From Macrocybe gigantea (taxonomy: Eukaryota; Basidiomycota; Agaricomycetes; Agaricales; Callistosporiaceae), in contig SJRY01000229.1 in the NCBI GenBank assembly GCA_011319805.1, positions 124,001-188,000 on the forward strand: 64,000 nucleotides of DNA, in the 5' to 3' direction. Under the pieces are notes generated by a model. That model made no database searches and was not told where the DNA came from. It saw only the letters and a list, made by a program, of their open reading frames with translations. Of this stretch, positions 11,874 to 24,619 are shown one piece after another (position 1 is the stretch's first letter; each line of letters starts with the position of its first letter). A program made the position numbers and the translations under genes.

Positions 11874-14800
11874 TCAAGGCGAAATGGACTCTAGAACCAT
11901 ATCTTGCTCTGCCAATTCCCTTACTCTATGACCGATATCTTCCAAATCCATTTCTCCCAACTTGTCGCATTCGTAATTGTAATCTTGAACAATTTCCTCT
12001 ATGTGATCGGGCGGCAGACCTGGCCATCTTGAAGAAATCTCTGACCACGAGGGAATCTGGAGCGCCACGTCAGGCATGATCACCATCCCTTCGACCTTGT
12101 CTTCCTGAGGCAGGACAATACACAGAGTGTGATATAACGCCGTACGGCGGAACCGTTCCTTCAGTTCAGCATCTGAGACGTTGAAAGTTTTTCGTATCGC
12201 ATCCCAGCTGCAGATACTTCAGTCTCTATATCGCCAAAAGGGGAAATTTTTCTACGTACTCATCATGAATGTATATACGACGCCACACAGTGCGGAAAGA
12301 TGATGTTTTCCTTGCAGTAGGTAAATTCTGCATATAGAGATGAATCAGAGATGTCTGCGGTCTTCAGAGGTTTCGACCTCACCTGGGAATGCGCAAGAAG
12401 ATGTAGCGCAGTTGAGAATGAATCCAGCGTCTCCGCGTTATCTTTAAGAGTGAGAATGTCCACGACATCTTCCACGGACAGGGCCTTGCCTAGCATCAAA
12501 TCGCGCACCGAGTTCCGGAAAACCTGCAATTCATTGTCAACGACAGCCAACCAGACTCGCGATCGCATTCTTACACGAGGGAGCGCTTTTCGATCAGACA
12601 GGTTCGAGGCACTGCTTTTCATGATAACGTCAATTTGACTGTCCAGAGATTGACGACCGCGTGTCGGTCCGAGAGTCGTTTTGAATCCTTCCAACAGAGC
12701 TTCATGAACGCTAACGAAATCCAAACCATCGTGGAACGCTACAAAAGCAAACGTGTCTCCTAATACGTTTCCACAAAGGCCTTGCGGATATATCTCACCA
12801 TCTAGCACAGAATTATCTGGAACCGCTATCGTCTCCTGCAGCTGTGCAAGGTAGGATAGTTTCCCAATGCTCAGCATGAGCTAGGGAAGGAACATCATTA
12901 GAACATCACATTGCGTATTGCACTGTGTCGTCACTTACCTCTCTGACGTTTAATTGATTTGCACGTTGGGCTTCAGCTAGAAGTGAGGAAGCGGCGGCAC
13001 CATATCGCTTTTTTCCAAGGTGATGTATCCAAGATATCGCAGGCGTCGGATTCACAGCGAAGAATTTGTCCATCAAGGTCCCGTACTCGTCCTCTTGAGC
13101 AAACATTGTACGCAGCTCACCTAATCATCAACCCCATTAGCTTGTACTGCATAAGAGGTTATTGATAAAGGCTGGTACCATGTTGGATATACCACTTGTA
13201 AAGCTCGGTAGCAAACTCATCCTTGAATCGCTCGATGTAGGCTTGAATGCGACTCAAGTTGGTGTTCTCTTCGGGAGGATATGTCACGCCTCGATGACAC
13301 AGGGCAGCAAGGCTGCTGAAATCACGATATTTTTCAGCCAGGGTGAACGCAGCTCCTTCATGACCAATCCTTCCTAGAAAGTACACTCAACATCGCACAT
13401 GGCGACAATAAAGAAGGGCAAAAGCCTACGCAGCGTTTCTAGCACTTCCGGTCTCAGAAGGGCGAACTTTTTGTCTAGTTCAACTGCATCTGTTTCCGAA
13501 CCAACTTCTTCAGCAGATACAGGGCTGGTTTGATTAATATCTTTGCCAAGGATCTCATAAGAGACATGGGGATATACCTATTTAGCCAATCCAATCTTTC
13601 TTGAATGCAGGCAAACAACACGGCAGCGAGGTGAGGCAGTTGGGAGCTGGGCTCTTGATTCGGGTCCATGAGCCTGTCCATTGAGGATTCAACAACCGAT
13701 GTAGTGGCATCGAACAGGCCCATGACAACTTCAATGACAGCTGGTTTACTGCTCCAAGGCTTGATCATGGGTAGTTCAATACCATATACCCCCAAATTAT
13801 ATTCACGATAGTCGAAGGCCGATTGCAGGACAGTCTAGGACAAAAAGTGTCAAATCCATATAGTGAACCAAAGGAACAACATACAAGTGCGATGCGGTTT
13901 GCCTCAGGAAGGAATTCAGCAATATTGGAACCAACAGTTTCGGAAGCTCTTCGTGTCGCATCCAAAACCTTCTTCACGACCTGACTAATGTCCCCAGCCT
14001 TGAGGCGTAAGAATGCCCTTATAACGTCCTCGTCGTTGTCTTCCGCCGCTTCGTGCATATAATTGGCTACAATATCGTTAAGGATACTATGTCGTGGGTT
14101 CGTCCTTCAGAGAAAGCAGTCAGCAGACAAGGAAATCCCAACATGATACAGCGCCACTTACGCAAGGAGGTCATTATGTCGCAGCCACAATTGATAGCAT
14201 GCATACAGTTTTTCAGCGTCTGTAGCAAGCCTTTGCCTACTCCGTTGCGACATCTGCGAGAGGGGAGTTGAGTGCTAGCTATGCAAGGGCATGCTAAGGC
14301 CTACCTTGCCTAGGACCATGTTATTGTTTATGAAGTGTATCAGCCAGCTTAACCGTTCTTTGCGAGCCGTGAGCTGGGCAGTTAGATCGTGATTCCTCCG
14401 CACAACCAGTGGATCTGTGACTGATGAGCACGCAAAAAGGATTGAAGGTGTTGAATGCTGCCGACCGGACTGTAGAACAGCTTGGCTGAGTTGCTCTGCT
14501 CCCTGCATTAGGCTTTCCTCATTGATTTCGGGAGGGAAGCTGAAGTGCAAGGGGTTCTTAAATCGTCTTCGGTTAGCAGCAACATCAGCTACTCAAAACA
14601 AGACACACATCGGGTAAGGAGCCATACAAAATGGCCTGCGTCATTATGGACTTCACCAGCTTCGCCTGGCCAGTCCTTTTAAAGGTGTGAATGGATCCCT
14701 TTTACCCATAAGAAACACATTACGCACTCGTGGTCATAGGCAAGGACTTGGTCTAGATCAACAAGGACTTTCATCGTTGTCGACGCAGTCATGACAAGAA

Positions 14801-16574
14801 TAGCATTTTCAGCGGAAATCACGCCAATACCCAATGTTCTGTCTATTGCAGACCTCAGCTCTAAGCGATCCCTAAAGTCTGAATCTATGACAGACAACGG
14901 TTTAGCAAGCGCACCAGGAAAGCCATAGAATATAGGGCAGACCTCTTGCACATAACGCTACTGCATCGCCAAACTGCACGCAGATGACAGCTCCATCGGC
15001 GAGTAGCTGAATTCGAGGATGCATCGGAGCGCCTGACGCCACGGTCTATTACCATGTTATTAGAAAGATAATCTGAAAGAGGAAGAAGGAGCTAACAGTC
15101 TGATACGGTATGCTTCGCAAACCTTCTGGATTAAAGACATTGCCAAGGCAGGAAAGATAGGCAAGTGTATATACTCGTCGAATGGCATTCGCATCAATCG
15201 CCATGGTTCCTTCTTCAGACGCAGCTATCGATGTGAGAACAATAAGTTTTCCATGGCTGCGTAAGACAGTAAGCATTATCGTTCGAGATTTTGCTGCTGA
15301 ACTTGCCTGTCAATTGCGAGGTCCAAAAGTTCAAGGTCCATTTGGCTATCATCCTTATCTGCCATATCTGGAAGGGACGACCTGATCAGACTGGCCACTA
15401 CAGTTGCAATGTCCCCGTTGAGAATAAATTCCTCCCAGCCTTCAGCTTTAACATTCCATTTTTGCAGCCGCATGTCAACCAAAGCCCAGATATCGGTATC
15501 GCCTGTCGAGTTCCTAGCGCCCAGCGCAATAGCGTTGACGTAGCGGAAATGCGAAGCCGTCAGATCCAAATTTGACGCAGGCGAAAATAGAGAAGGAAGA
15601 AAACGTGAAAGAGATAGGGATTGCGTGGGACGAGAAAAGATGTGTGAGTCCAGGTGGCATTTGCCACCGACCGATGTTACTACAAGACGAAAGAGATTGC
15701 CAAGTGTGGTAGAGGCAATGTAATTTTGGGGCTGGAAAGGGAAAACAGTTTAGATGACCGGAAAAATGCCCGAGTGGCCAGGACGAACATCACACCGAAC
15801 CAGATTCGTCACGCCTTCATCCTGTGTGAGGCTGAGGTGCGCCGTCGTAAAGTGTTCGCCTCCAGCTAGCCCAATGCCGATGTTGTCCCAGAAACGGATT
15901 ACGCCGGTAGACGACAGGAGAATCAGACCAGGTTCACGGGAGGAACCAAAGGGCACCAATGCATGATACGGAGCACCTTTCTGGCCCTCTTTGCCTTGAG
16001 GACACGAGAATATGTAGCACGTCGGAACACTTTTCACTGCCTTTGGAGAGGTAAAAGAATCAGACTTTCCTATCCAACCTACAATGGTGGACTCACTTGG
16101 GCATGCTGCCAAACGAAACAAGTTTGAGGCGACGCAACGAGCGCGAATCCAGTCAGCGTATCTATCGTCCCAGTGTATCCGTCCTCATAAAAATCTAGGA
16201 CGATTTGAAGGTCGGAAAGGACGCGTCACGAAGAGCATTAGAATCGACAAACCGGCGTTTTTCAGAATATGACGAAGCTCCAATGGTAAACTTGCATAAA
16301 GCAGCACAGTAAGTTGATCCGACTTCCCAAAAATTGTTTCCAGGGTAGAGCGCGTATTGGACTGTTCGGTGAAGATTGAACTTGCATCATCTACATCCAT
16401 ACCAGACAGCACTGAACGGGCGTCATGAGGCACCTGACCAGCATCGACGGGAGAGGCAAAGCGAGACGCGTGCTTGCTATTGCCGGAGATCCTAGCACGT
16501 CTCGGGGGAGTTGTAGCTTGTGGTCGAGCACGGGTAGTTCTGCGAGGGGCGGGAGATGGGGAGAAGGTTGCCAT
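11874..16574 (-). CDS. NUP133: Nucleoporin Nup133
   Basis: Scaffold subunit of the Nup107-160 (Y) complex of the nuclear pore. The first ATG in frame is at 16574 (MATFSPSPAPRRTTRARPQA), a basic disordered tail. The N-terminal half is beta-propeller-like with YTGTIDTLTGFALVAS, HALVPFGSSREPGLILLSST and VIRFWDNIGIGLAGGEHF, then NYIASTTLGNLFRLVVTSVG after a splice that uses donor GTTCGT. The second half is helical, with IDRTLGIGVISAENAILVMT, ELLDLAIDRQVQQQNLER and, near the end, MLSIGKLSYLAQLQETIAVP. More than a dozen short introns interrupt it and I have not placed every one. Stop at 11874. Identity follows from the propeller motifs plus the helical C-terminal domain. Confidence 0.84.
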
Positions 16575-16658
16575 CCGTCGGACTGAACCTCGAGATTGGA
16601 CAACAAGAGAGTCGCGGTTCAAACAATAACAAATATTATTACACTATACTTATATCAA

Positions 16659-17711
16659 TTACTGGCGACGCGCGATTATCACATAGCACTTGTATGGATA
16701 CTTGAAAATACCCTTTTCCTGGTCCTCCCACACTTTATCTTCCGCATCTTCGACAATGTTTCTTACATCGCCACGAACTCCTGCCCTCTGATCCTCGGGT
16801 AACATGGCTATGTAGCTCTTGCTGCATGCTCTGTCCACGACAATGCCCGTCGTAGCAGGAAGGGTGTATGACCAGACCTTCTCTAAAGGCTCTTGGAACA
16901 ACCTCTTATAAGAGGTGGAATCAAATGCCTGGCGCCAAAGATTGAGCCTGAACTGTGGAGTGTTGCTTTCATGCTGTTCAATCCTGTCCCGCAGAGCAGC
17001 AACCCAACTTGCTGCTTCTCTGGCACACATCAGCGAACCCTGCTTTGATTTGTTTGTGACTTATCATACCTATCTTCTAGATTCCATATCAATGCAACAA
17101 TACCAGTAGGCCTCAGGATACGTGCAAATTCCGTGCACGCTGTATCATAGTCAGGACACCAATGAAATGCCTTGGCGGAATGTTCGTGTCCAGGATAATT
17201 TCCATGAAACGAGGTACAGAGAGACTCACCTGAGCGATAACGACTAAATCCGCCCAGCTATCGTCGATGCCAGTCAGATCGAACGTTCCTTTGCCAACCG
17301 TAACACGCGAGTCCTGAATTGACTTTTCGAAGAACAATCGCATCCCCTCGCTTGGTTCAACAGCTTTGAGCGCCACTACATCGGACCACTCGGGGTGAGC
17401 AAGCAAGGCTCGCGTAAATATTCCAGTTCCAGCTCCGATCCTGAAAATGGAAGCAACCAGCCAGTGGCACCAACTGAACTGACGGAACACGAATTTCATC
17501 CTACTCTACTACGTTGAGGCTCGATGAAGCTAACACGGCCTTCCGGATGTACGATAGAGCAAAACTTTGATAAGACGGTCTTGCACTACAATCGAGGACA
17601 ATCGGTATACAAGGTTGGTCAGAGGACGGAACAGAACACTCACCGATCATAGAGATCGTTGGTCCCTGACCCAAAACCAGATTGAGCGACGGCATGTACG
17701 GGGTTCGACAT
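16659..17711 (-). CDS. Class I SAM-dependent methyltransferase
   Basis: Five exons give a protein of about 300 residues that begins MSNPVHAVAQSGFGSGTNDL and continues YDRARPSYQSFALSYIRK, a pattern common in fungal Methyltransf_11 proteins. Motif I is VVEIGAGTGIFTRALLA, motif II is ALKAVEPSEGMRLFFEKS and motif IV is DDSWADLVVIAQ. The exon after it carries FHWCPDYDTACTEFARILRP, the usual post-motif-IV helix, and the C-terminus ends KYPYKCYVIIARRQ. The substrate cannot be told from sequence; relatives include small-molecule methyltransferases such as yeast trans-aconitate and Crg1 types. It runs in the same direction as NUP133, 84 bp upstream of it, and is divergent from the LCB kinase gene across 188 bp. 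Confidence 0.87.
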
Positions 17712-17899
17712 GATAGACGAAGAGCAGAGAGCAGATACCTTGAATATCCAACAACGAAAGAACACCAGCCCGCATACGCCATCTCGTAGTGAAATTAGCG
17801 CAGAGAACGGAATATGATAATCCCGCTTATATAATTAACCATACATAGTGCCATTTTGTATTTCATTTTTGCTCCATTTTTGAAAGAAAAGGAGCCGAC
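17712..17899. promoter_or_regulatory. Divergent promoter, methyltransferase / LCB4
   Basis: These 188 bp lie between opposite start codons. The stretch at 17812-17885 is AT-rich, with TATATAATTAAC near 17829, a possible TATA-like core for either gene. Confidence 0.5.
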
Positions 17900-19879
17900 A
17901 TGTCTTCCGCGACCATCAACTTGCTGCGCTCTACCCGCCCGATTTCTATTACCCGTAATGACCGGTCGCTTAGTATTTCACATATTCCTGGCATGTCAAA
18001 CTCCTATCATCTTACTACTCCAATGCTCATAACGCGCAGGCGTTTCCAGCGAAGTTGCCCTTCAACGTGTAATCTGGGCGCATTATGACCCCACATCCTA
18101 TACCCTGGAAGTTATCTACATTCCGACGAGGAAGAAGCGGAGCAAGTTTCCATTTGCAAAGGTCGATGGTCAGGTCAATGAAGCGGAACGGAGCACTGCG
18201 ACTGCATGGGCAGAGGCTCTGATGCATGACGTCTATGAAGGTATGTCTTTGTCCTCCTCCGTAAGCACTGTCCATGCTACCAGGTCTTGTAGCCATCGGT
18301 ATTAAACGGTCTCGTCGGCTATGTGTCCTTATCAACCCTCATGGTGGTACTGTTCGTAAAGTCTTGTTTAATGAATATTCAATATCCGTTCTTGCTTAAC
18401 TCTAGTCATGTAGCGGAAAGCAGTCATGGTCTTTAATAAAAAGGTGGAACCTATATTCAAGGCTGCACGCTGCACGTTGACTGTCACACGTAAGTGCAAC
18501 GTGGATATCCTCCGGCGCGTATCAATTTGCCGCTTGCAGGCACGACCCACAATGGTCACGCGTATGACATAGCCAAGTCATTGACGCTAGATTATGATGC
18601 TGTTGTCACCGTCTCTGGTGATGGTCTAATCCACGAAGTCATGAACGGGTTCGCAAACCATGAGAAACCGGGGAAAGCTCTTAGGATACCCATTTCTCCT
18701 ATCCCGACAGGTTCTGGCAACGGGTTATCATTAAATCTCCTTGGCATCGAGGTTAGTGGTCTTTGGGTCGTATATCCATTGATTCTTGTCTCACAGGGGG
18801 CTAGGATGGGTTTGATGTCGTGGAAGCGGCCTTGAACGTGATAAAGGGTGACGTTTTTTTTTTGCAATCCTTCCTCGACAAGCATTAAATGTGCCATGAT
18901 TGCAGGTCGTCCTATGAAAGTTGACGTTTTCTCTGTTCTTCAAGAGGGCAAGCGTAGCTTGTCATTTATGTCCCAAGCGCTGGGTCTTATGGCGGACCTG
19001 GATATCGGCACTGAGAACCTGCGTTGGATGGGTGACGCTCGGTTTCTCGTGGGCCTTTTGCGCGGCAGTGCGTACCATTCCACTCACTTCGTTCCTGCTC
19101 CACCTGGCATAAATCCAATACAGTCATACAATTTAAACCCTGTCCGGTTCAGTTGTCGTACAAATTGGCCGAACAGGACAAAATAAAGATGGCACAGGAT
19201 CTAATTTCCCGCCAGAGTGTCGACCATGGGATGACAGCCTTCTCTGAACCTCCTGAAGGTGAAGAGGGGACCCTGCCACCCTTGAACTCCCTTGATGATA
19301 ATGACAGTAGCTGGACGTCGTTTGAGGAACCTCTGCTATATGTTTACGCCGGAAAAGGACCTTATGTTGGACGGTAATTCGTCGTTCAGTGAGTATACCG
19401 CAAGGAGCTAATCCCTGATTGCAGTGACATGATGGCCTTTCCTGTCTCTGTACCCGATGACGGTTTGATCGACATAACAGCGATGGCGCTGGTTCGTACG
19501 ACTGTGCTTTCATGTCCAGGCGTTTTTGACCTCACAGTCTTTCAGTCTTCGCGCAAAGATGTTATTACTCAAATCGGTACGGCAGCAAAGGGCGAAAATT
19601 ACTGGCATCAAAAGGTAAGCACATTTGAATTACATGACGTCCGATTTTGCGCTGACATGCTCCAAGCTACATTATGTGAAAGCGCATGCATATAGAGTCC
19701 GTCCGTTAACCGAGAAGGGGTGTCTATCAATAGACGGAGAAGTGTTCCCTTTCAAGGAATACCAAGTCGAGGTTCATCCCAAGCTTGCAACCTTGATGAG
19801 CATGTACGGAAAATATGCCGTCAAGTTTTCCGGGGTTGATGGAAGCTCGTCTGGGACGAGCGAGAAAGTATTGGCCTGA
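17900..19879 (+). CDS. LCB4: Sphingoid long-chain base kinase (LCB4/sphingosine kinase)
   Basis: Phosphorylates sphingoid bases such as phytosphingosine at membranes. The DAG-kinase catalytic fold is clear: LCVLINPHGGT (nucleotide loop), VVTVSGDGLIHEVMNGF (the SGDG motif) and ISPIPTGSGNGLSLNLLGIE. KVDVFSVLQEGKRSLSFMS and LMADLDIGTENLRWMGDARF follow, and the C-terminal domain has PVSVPDDGLIDITAMAL and CLSIDGEVFPFKEYQVEVHP. About ten short introns interrupt it. The first (17991-18039) seems to use a GC donor (G|GCATGT). A GT alternative 4 nt downstream (GTCAAA) works only with a different acceptor and gives a slightly shorter protein. The N-terminus resembles the PH-like extension of fungal LCB kinases. 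The next gene (CMR1) starts 109 bp downstream in the same direction. Confidence 0.93.
17991..18039 (+). other. Apparent GC-AG intron in LCB4
   Basis: This is a 49-nt intron with donor G|GCATGT and acceptor CGCGCAG that joins SISHIP to GVSSEVALQRVIW in frame. A GT-AG alternative (donor GTCAAA at 17995, acceptor TTCCAG at about 18049) is also in frame, so this case is ambiguous. Confidence 0.5.
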
Positions 19880-19988
19880 GATGCGTAGACGTGACATAGT
19901 TTGTCAATATATCACGTGTTATGTGACAAGCGCTCTTGTCAGTGACTGAATTCCGATTCGCCGCACGAAGCGTCGATCTACATCAACC

Positions 19989-22223
19989 ATGCATAAGCTG
20001 TCTGAATAGTAAGCATAGGACGCGTTCACTGATATTTTACTCATTGGGCTTAGTGAACTCGAGCGCGAAGCAAACATAGCCAGAAATCGAGCGCTTCTGG
20101 AAGAGCTGGAACTCAAGCAAGCCGTCTCCGACATTGGGCTGCCTAAACATAAACCTCAGGCTCCTAAATTGAAGGCGAAGGCCGTTCATCCAACTAAACG
20201 TGTAAAAAAAGAGAAAACCGAACCCGAGCTTCCTAGACGCCAATCCTCGAGGTTAAAGAGGAGTGCACCGAGTCCTCTAAACGAGACTCCCGAAGAGCGA
20301 AGGAAACGGGAGGTGAACGAGCTAAATCGCATCGTAGCAGTAAGCTAATTAACCTCGATGGATAGGCGGAAGAAGAAGAACGGCGGGCGAAAGAAACGGA
20401 GGAACGACTTGAAGCGGAGGCACGCGAGCGACTTGCTAAGCGACCTCGTCACCATGATTTGGAACTATCTACAGTGGTGGAACATGAAGACACAAAGGAA
20501 TTGGTCAACCTTTCTACAGCCCTTCAAAATTTCGCTCAAAACCCCCAACCGAAGGCTATTGGCGATCCCGAAGAGTTTGCCTACAAGGAGGATCAGAAAC
20601 ATAATGCGGAAGTGGCGGAATTGCGGAAAAGACTAGGCAAAATGGTCATCGTTTCAAGAGCGAAAGTCACTCAGGATCGGGTGTATAGTGCGGCGTACCA
20701 CCCAGAAAAGAATAAAGACCTCATATTCTTTGGAGGTGCTGTAACTCCGCGCAAGCTTGCTGCCACTGCTAACCTGACGGCTTTCTAGATAAGCATGGTC
20801 AACTCGGGATATGGGATGCCAGAGCACCGCCAGAGGAGGTCGCTGACGAAGATGGCGACGTCACATCCAGGGATACCGAAGGTGGAAAGTACTGGCGATT
20901 GCAGCTGCACTGGCCTGCTACGGCAAAATCGTCGATATCATGTGTAAAATTTGATCCTATAGACGCACATAACGTATGCACCTATCAGTATATCGCTGTC
21001 CGTGCAGAATAATCGCATTTTGTTTTCTAGGTCTACACCAGTTCCTATGATTGCACTCTTCGCAGCCTCTCATTCACTTCCGGAGTCTCGCGCGAGATTT
21101 TCTCAACTGAAGAAGGCGTTCTGCCGTGCAGTTTTGATGTCGCGCCGCATGGTCATGAGATGTGGATATCTGACGGTCAAGGTGGCATAACACACCTGGA
21201 CTTGCGTCAGGACAAGTCCAAGGCACAGTGGTATGGCGTAGCTGAACAAAAAATCGGCTGCGTTAGTATCAATCCTTCCCGGCCACATTTCTTGCTGACC
21301 GCCAGTAACGATCGCTCTCTTAAGTATGCTAGTCAATTTCTTGCGAAATGTAGTGGGTTGACAGTCCGTCACAGAATATGGGATTCACGGAGACTCAAAG
21401 GCATCCTAACTGAACTTCCGAACGACTCTCCCTCCAAGCGCCACCAAACTGAACACCCTATTCACATGGACTCCGTTGCTTTGGCGAAATATTTGGAGAC
21501 GAAAAAGGCACATGGTTGCCTTCGTGCGGAATGGAGGCACAACAAATCCGTGAGTTCTGCATACTGGGACCCTCGTGGCCGTGCGATAGTCAGCACCAGC
21601 TATGATAACACATTGCGGTGTAAGAAATCTGTTTTGTCAACAAAAACAACAACTCACGACATCCTGATAGTATGGGATATACCGTCATCCAGGTTCGAGA
21701 GTGACGAGCCGTTTCCTTCATCCAGGCCCTTTATGAGCTTCAGCCACAACTGCCAAACGGTTCGTGCCTCTATGCAATAGGAAGCTTACTAGATTCTGAC
21801 TTGTATGCGTAGGGGAAATGGCTTACGATATTGCGTGCCCAATGGACCCCGAATGTGGACGTCTATCCCCATTTTACGGTATGCGAATTGCTTTTGCATC
21901 TTAGTCTCATTTATGACCCGTCATAGATCGGCAATATGAATCATGCCTTGGATATATATTCATGGAAGGTGAGGCTGATTCTTGTGTGTCTACCTACGTA
22001 TATGCTGATGTGCGGCTCAGGGCGACCTTGTTGCTAGACTCTCAGATGCACAACGGTATGTGCAAAACTCCTTTTCAGTGACATTAGGAGAGATCTAAAT
22101 GATATTTCTAGAATTTCAGCTGTCCAGGCCGTTACATGCTCTCATCCCAATATCATAGAAAGAGCAGCCAGTGGCAATGCAAGCGGAAGATGTTTTTTAT
22201 GGGCACCGTCAGGAACTGTTTAA
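19989..22223 (+). CDS. CMR1: DNA damage-binding WD-repeat protein Cmr1 (WDR76 family)
   Basis: WD40 protein that binds UV-damaged DNA and is found in intranuclear quality-control foci. The N-terminus is diagnostic: MHKLSEYELEREANIARNRA, with LLEELELKQAVSDIGLPKHK after it. A basic and acidic coiled region follows (ERRAKETEERLEAEARERLA), then the propeller: SRAKVTQDRVYSAAYHPEK, DKHGQLGIWDARAPPEE, NVYTSSYDCTLRSLSF, MWISDGQGGITHLDLRQDK, SVSSAYWDPRGRAIVSTSYD and, at the end, SGNASGRCFLWAPSGTV. The first exon is tiny (20 nt) and its intron ends just before the conserved ELERE, which fixes the start. All later introns have GT-AG ends. It is convergent with CSM3, another replication-stress gene, with stop codons 110 bp apart. 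Confidence 0.94.
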
Positions 22224-22333
22224 CGGTTTCACATATATATCTATACCTATTTATCGCACATATACGTCACGTCCTTTGCAATCATATATTACACCGAATA
22301 CATGGCGGGATTGTCACCTCCAACTAATGTATT

Positions 22334-23512
22334 CTAGACATACATGTCATCCCAATCATCGTCAATGTCAGGTGCTGTTATCGCGGTGTTTTCATTCGAC
22401 GGAGCGTTATTCGCATTATTCTCCACCTCCCGCACAACATCCCACATGTCTTCGTCGTCCACGTCGGCAATTTGGATAGGCTTACCCTGGCTCCTTGCCT
22501 GTACGTCATCGCCCCTAGCTTCGGCATTGATAGAGTCCTTGTTCACAAGTGTATTTCCCCCGTCCCCTGCTGTTTGGAAAATAGCGTCGATGTCAAAATC
22601 ATCGTCTGGCTCCGTCTCAGACGTCGGAGGATGTGAAGGGGCCCTAGAGGGTATGTCGATCCTATCACCAGTTTGGATGGGAGAAGATTGCCGAGTCCGC
22701 TTATGACTTGTAGCATCCATCGCTCGTTCATCATCCGTCAAGTCAATGGCATCCATTTCGGCCATCTTTTCGTGGGCCTGGTCTCTCCAGACGCTCAATG
22801 CTACCTGGAATTGGAATTAGGACAACGCAAGATACGGTAGAGAATATCTTCGCACATGCATGCGTTTCGAATGGCATAGTTTTTCAACACGCTCTACAGT
22901 ATCTTTAAACCGAGCCCTCGGATAGAGCTCATGTGTCCAAAATTGATATATTTGGAGAAGCCTATTCAAGTCCGTAACCTGAAAATTGTTGGAAATTAAA
23001 ACACAGGAGACGCGCAAGCTCACTTCGTGGCCTTTTCCCTTGGGCTTGAAATCCTTGGTTAATTTAATCAGGTTGGGAAATCCCGTTTTGTCCAAAAGTC
23101 TCCCCTCATCCAATCGCATCGGCCTTCTCCTCTGCTTAATTCCCATTGTTCCATCCTTCTTGTTAGTCGATGTTGGGGCGCCCTCCCTGGGCGGCGAGCT
23201 GCCTGGGAAAGCGTCGTACGGACGTGGGTCAGCCTTGTGCCGCTGCTCAGCCTCACGTGTCAGGGCTTCGGTGTCTAGTTCAGGCGCAAGAGGCTTGAAG
23301 TTGAAGAGGTCATCGTCGTCGAGGTCTGCAAACATCGCGTCGATATCGACATCGCCGCCGTTTGTCTTCGGTTTCGAACTCGATGAGCGTGATGCATTTC
23401 CCTCGTCATCTGAATCACGGAGAAAGAGGGGCTGTCCCCCAGCAGCCGAAGGCTGCCGAGGAACGTCGGATGTGTCGATTGGGTCATTCCATATACTGTC
23501 CAAGGACTGCAT
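22334..23512 (-). CDS. CSM3: Replication fork protection component Csm3/Swi3 (TIPIN)
   Basis: Partner of Tof1/Swi1 in the fork protection complex, needed for checkpoint signalling and fork stability. Start at 23512 (MQSLDSIWNDPIDTSDVPRQ); the frame runs further upstream but without family similarity. After an acidic region (MFADLDDDDLFNFKPLAPEL) comes the Swi3 domain: RRPMRLDEGRLLDKTGFPNL, LTKDFKPKGKGHE, then after an intron VTDLNRLLQIYQFWTHELYP and ARFKDTVERVEKLCHSKRMH. The tail is long and acidic, with DEDMWDVVREVENNANN and a final DDDWDDMYV. Three exons with short introns at about 22801-22854 and 22978-23024. Divergent from NTM1 across only 99 bp. Confidence 0.92.
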
Positions 23513-23611
23513 ATTGCTGCTGGATGTAAGGATGCGCGTTATTGACGCATGTTTGTTCAACGCGAAACTATTATGCATGTTTCTGCTGCACGTGATGGTG
23601 CAGAATCGAAA
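23513..23611. promoter_or_regulatory. Divergent promoter, CSM3 / NTM1
   Basis: Only 99 bp separate the two start codons, so both leaders must be very short or overlap. Confidence 0.5.
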
Positions 23612-24619
23612 ATGTCCAACACAGATATCCCTCCCCCGGTGTTCAAGACGGCATCGACTATTGGAATACGCAGCCGGCGACATTGGACGGCGTCCTCGGT
23701 ATGCATCTCTTGCATCTGTTGATTTGGGTCCGCGATAACTGATTTCTTGCCCGTCTAGGCGGATTTGGGTCAGGGGTAACGGTGCTCATCTTCAACCCTT
23801 CGATCTGCGGACTGAAAGCACACATCCTAGACGCTCCCTCGGATCGACGCCCTCGGATCTCGATTATTTCTCCTTCATCTATACCCGGACTTATCGACCG
23901 TGCCTTCCGCTTTTCGACCTCTTTCTCCACAGTTGCCCACTAGGACGCGAGCCCTCGATGTCGGGGCCGGCATCGGGCGCGTCACCGCGGACGTCCTCCT
24001 CCACCTCGTTTCTGATGTCACCCTGCTCGAGCCCGTGGATGCGTTCATACAAGAAGCTCTGGCCCGCGGCCGGGCGAGTGAAAACGCCGCGATGCCTCGT
24101 GTATTGACCTGGAAAGGCCTAGCAGATAAATTTAAAAGTGTCACATTCTTGCAGGGGACCCTTCAAGATTTTGACCCACTGCGGCCGCACCATGCCACCT
24201 TCCGTGATCGGGTTGGGTATCAGCCACCACGACCTGGGGCAGAGGTGGACCTCGGATTCGATGTTATCTGGTGTCAATGGTGCCTCGGACATCTAAGCGA
24301 CAGCGATCTCGTCGCCTTCCTCAAGCGAAGTCATGCTGCACTACGGGACAGGGAAAAGGGAAAGAGCGTTATTGTTGTAAAGGAGAATCTATGCCTGGAT
24401 AACAGCGATGGAACACCTTGTACCGTTTTCGATGAACAGGATTCTAGTCTGACAAGGTAATTCACTAGGGATCGTAACCGTCAAAGGTGGGGCACTGAAG
24501 CAGTCTAACAAAGGTCCGATGTTGCGTGGAAGGAGATATTCCAGAAAGCTGGGCTGACACTGGTCCACGAACAAGTACAGGAGGGTTTCCCGGATGGATT
24601 ATATGTTGTAAAAATGTAA
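23612..24619 (+). CDS. NTM1: Protein N-terminal (X-P-K) methyltransferase (apparent 1-nt frame break near start)
   Basis: SAM-dependent methyltransferase that modifies the N-terminal amine of proteins beginning X-Pro-Lys (yeast Tae1, human NTMT1). Seen: DGIDYWNTQPATLDGVLGGF, RIDALGSRLFLLHLYPDL, then motif I RALDVGAGIGRVTADVLL, LLEPVDAFIQEALA, FDVIWCQWCLGHLSDSDLVA, SVIVVKENLCLDN and the end VQEGFPDGLYVVKM. GIDYW, the DVGAGIGR motif and WCQWCLGHL are family signatures. The first ATG (23612, MSNTDIPPP) is in a different frame from DGIDYW. One more C in the C5 run at 23633-23637 joins them as IPPPGVQDGIDYW. A small upstream exon cannot be fully excluded, though I found none with a workable donor. 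Introns lie at about 23700-23759, 23777-23830 and 24457-24514. Confidence 0.87.

Noticed and set aside
22986..23738. Plus-strand open frame of 250 codons opposite CSM3
   Set aside because: It mirrors the CSM3 coding exon and is rich in Arg/Ser as expected for an antisense frame.
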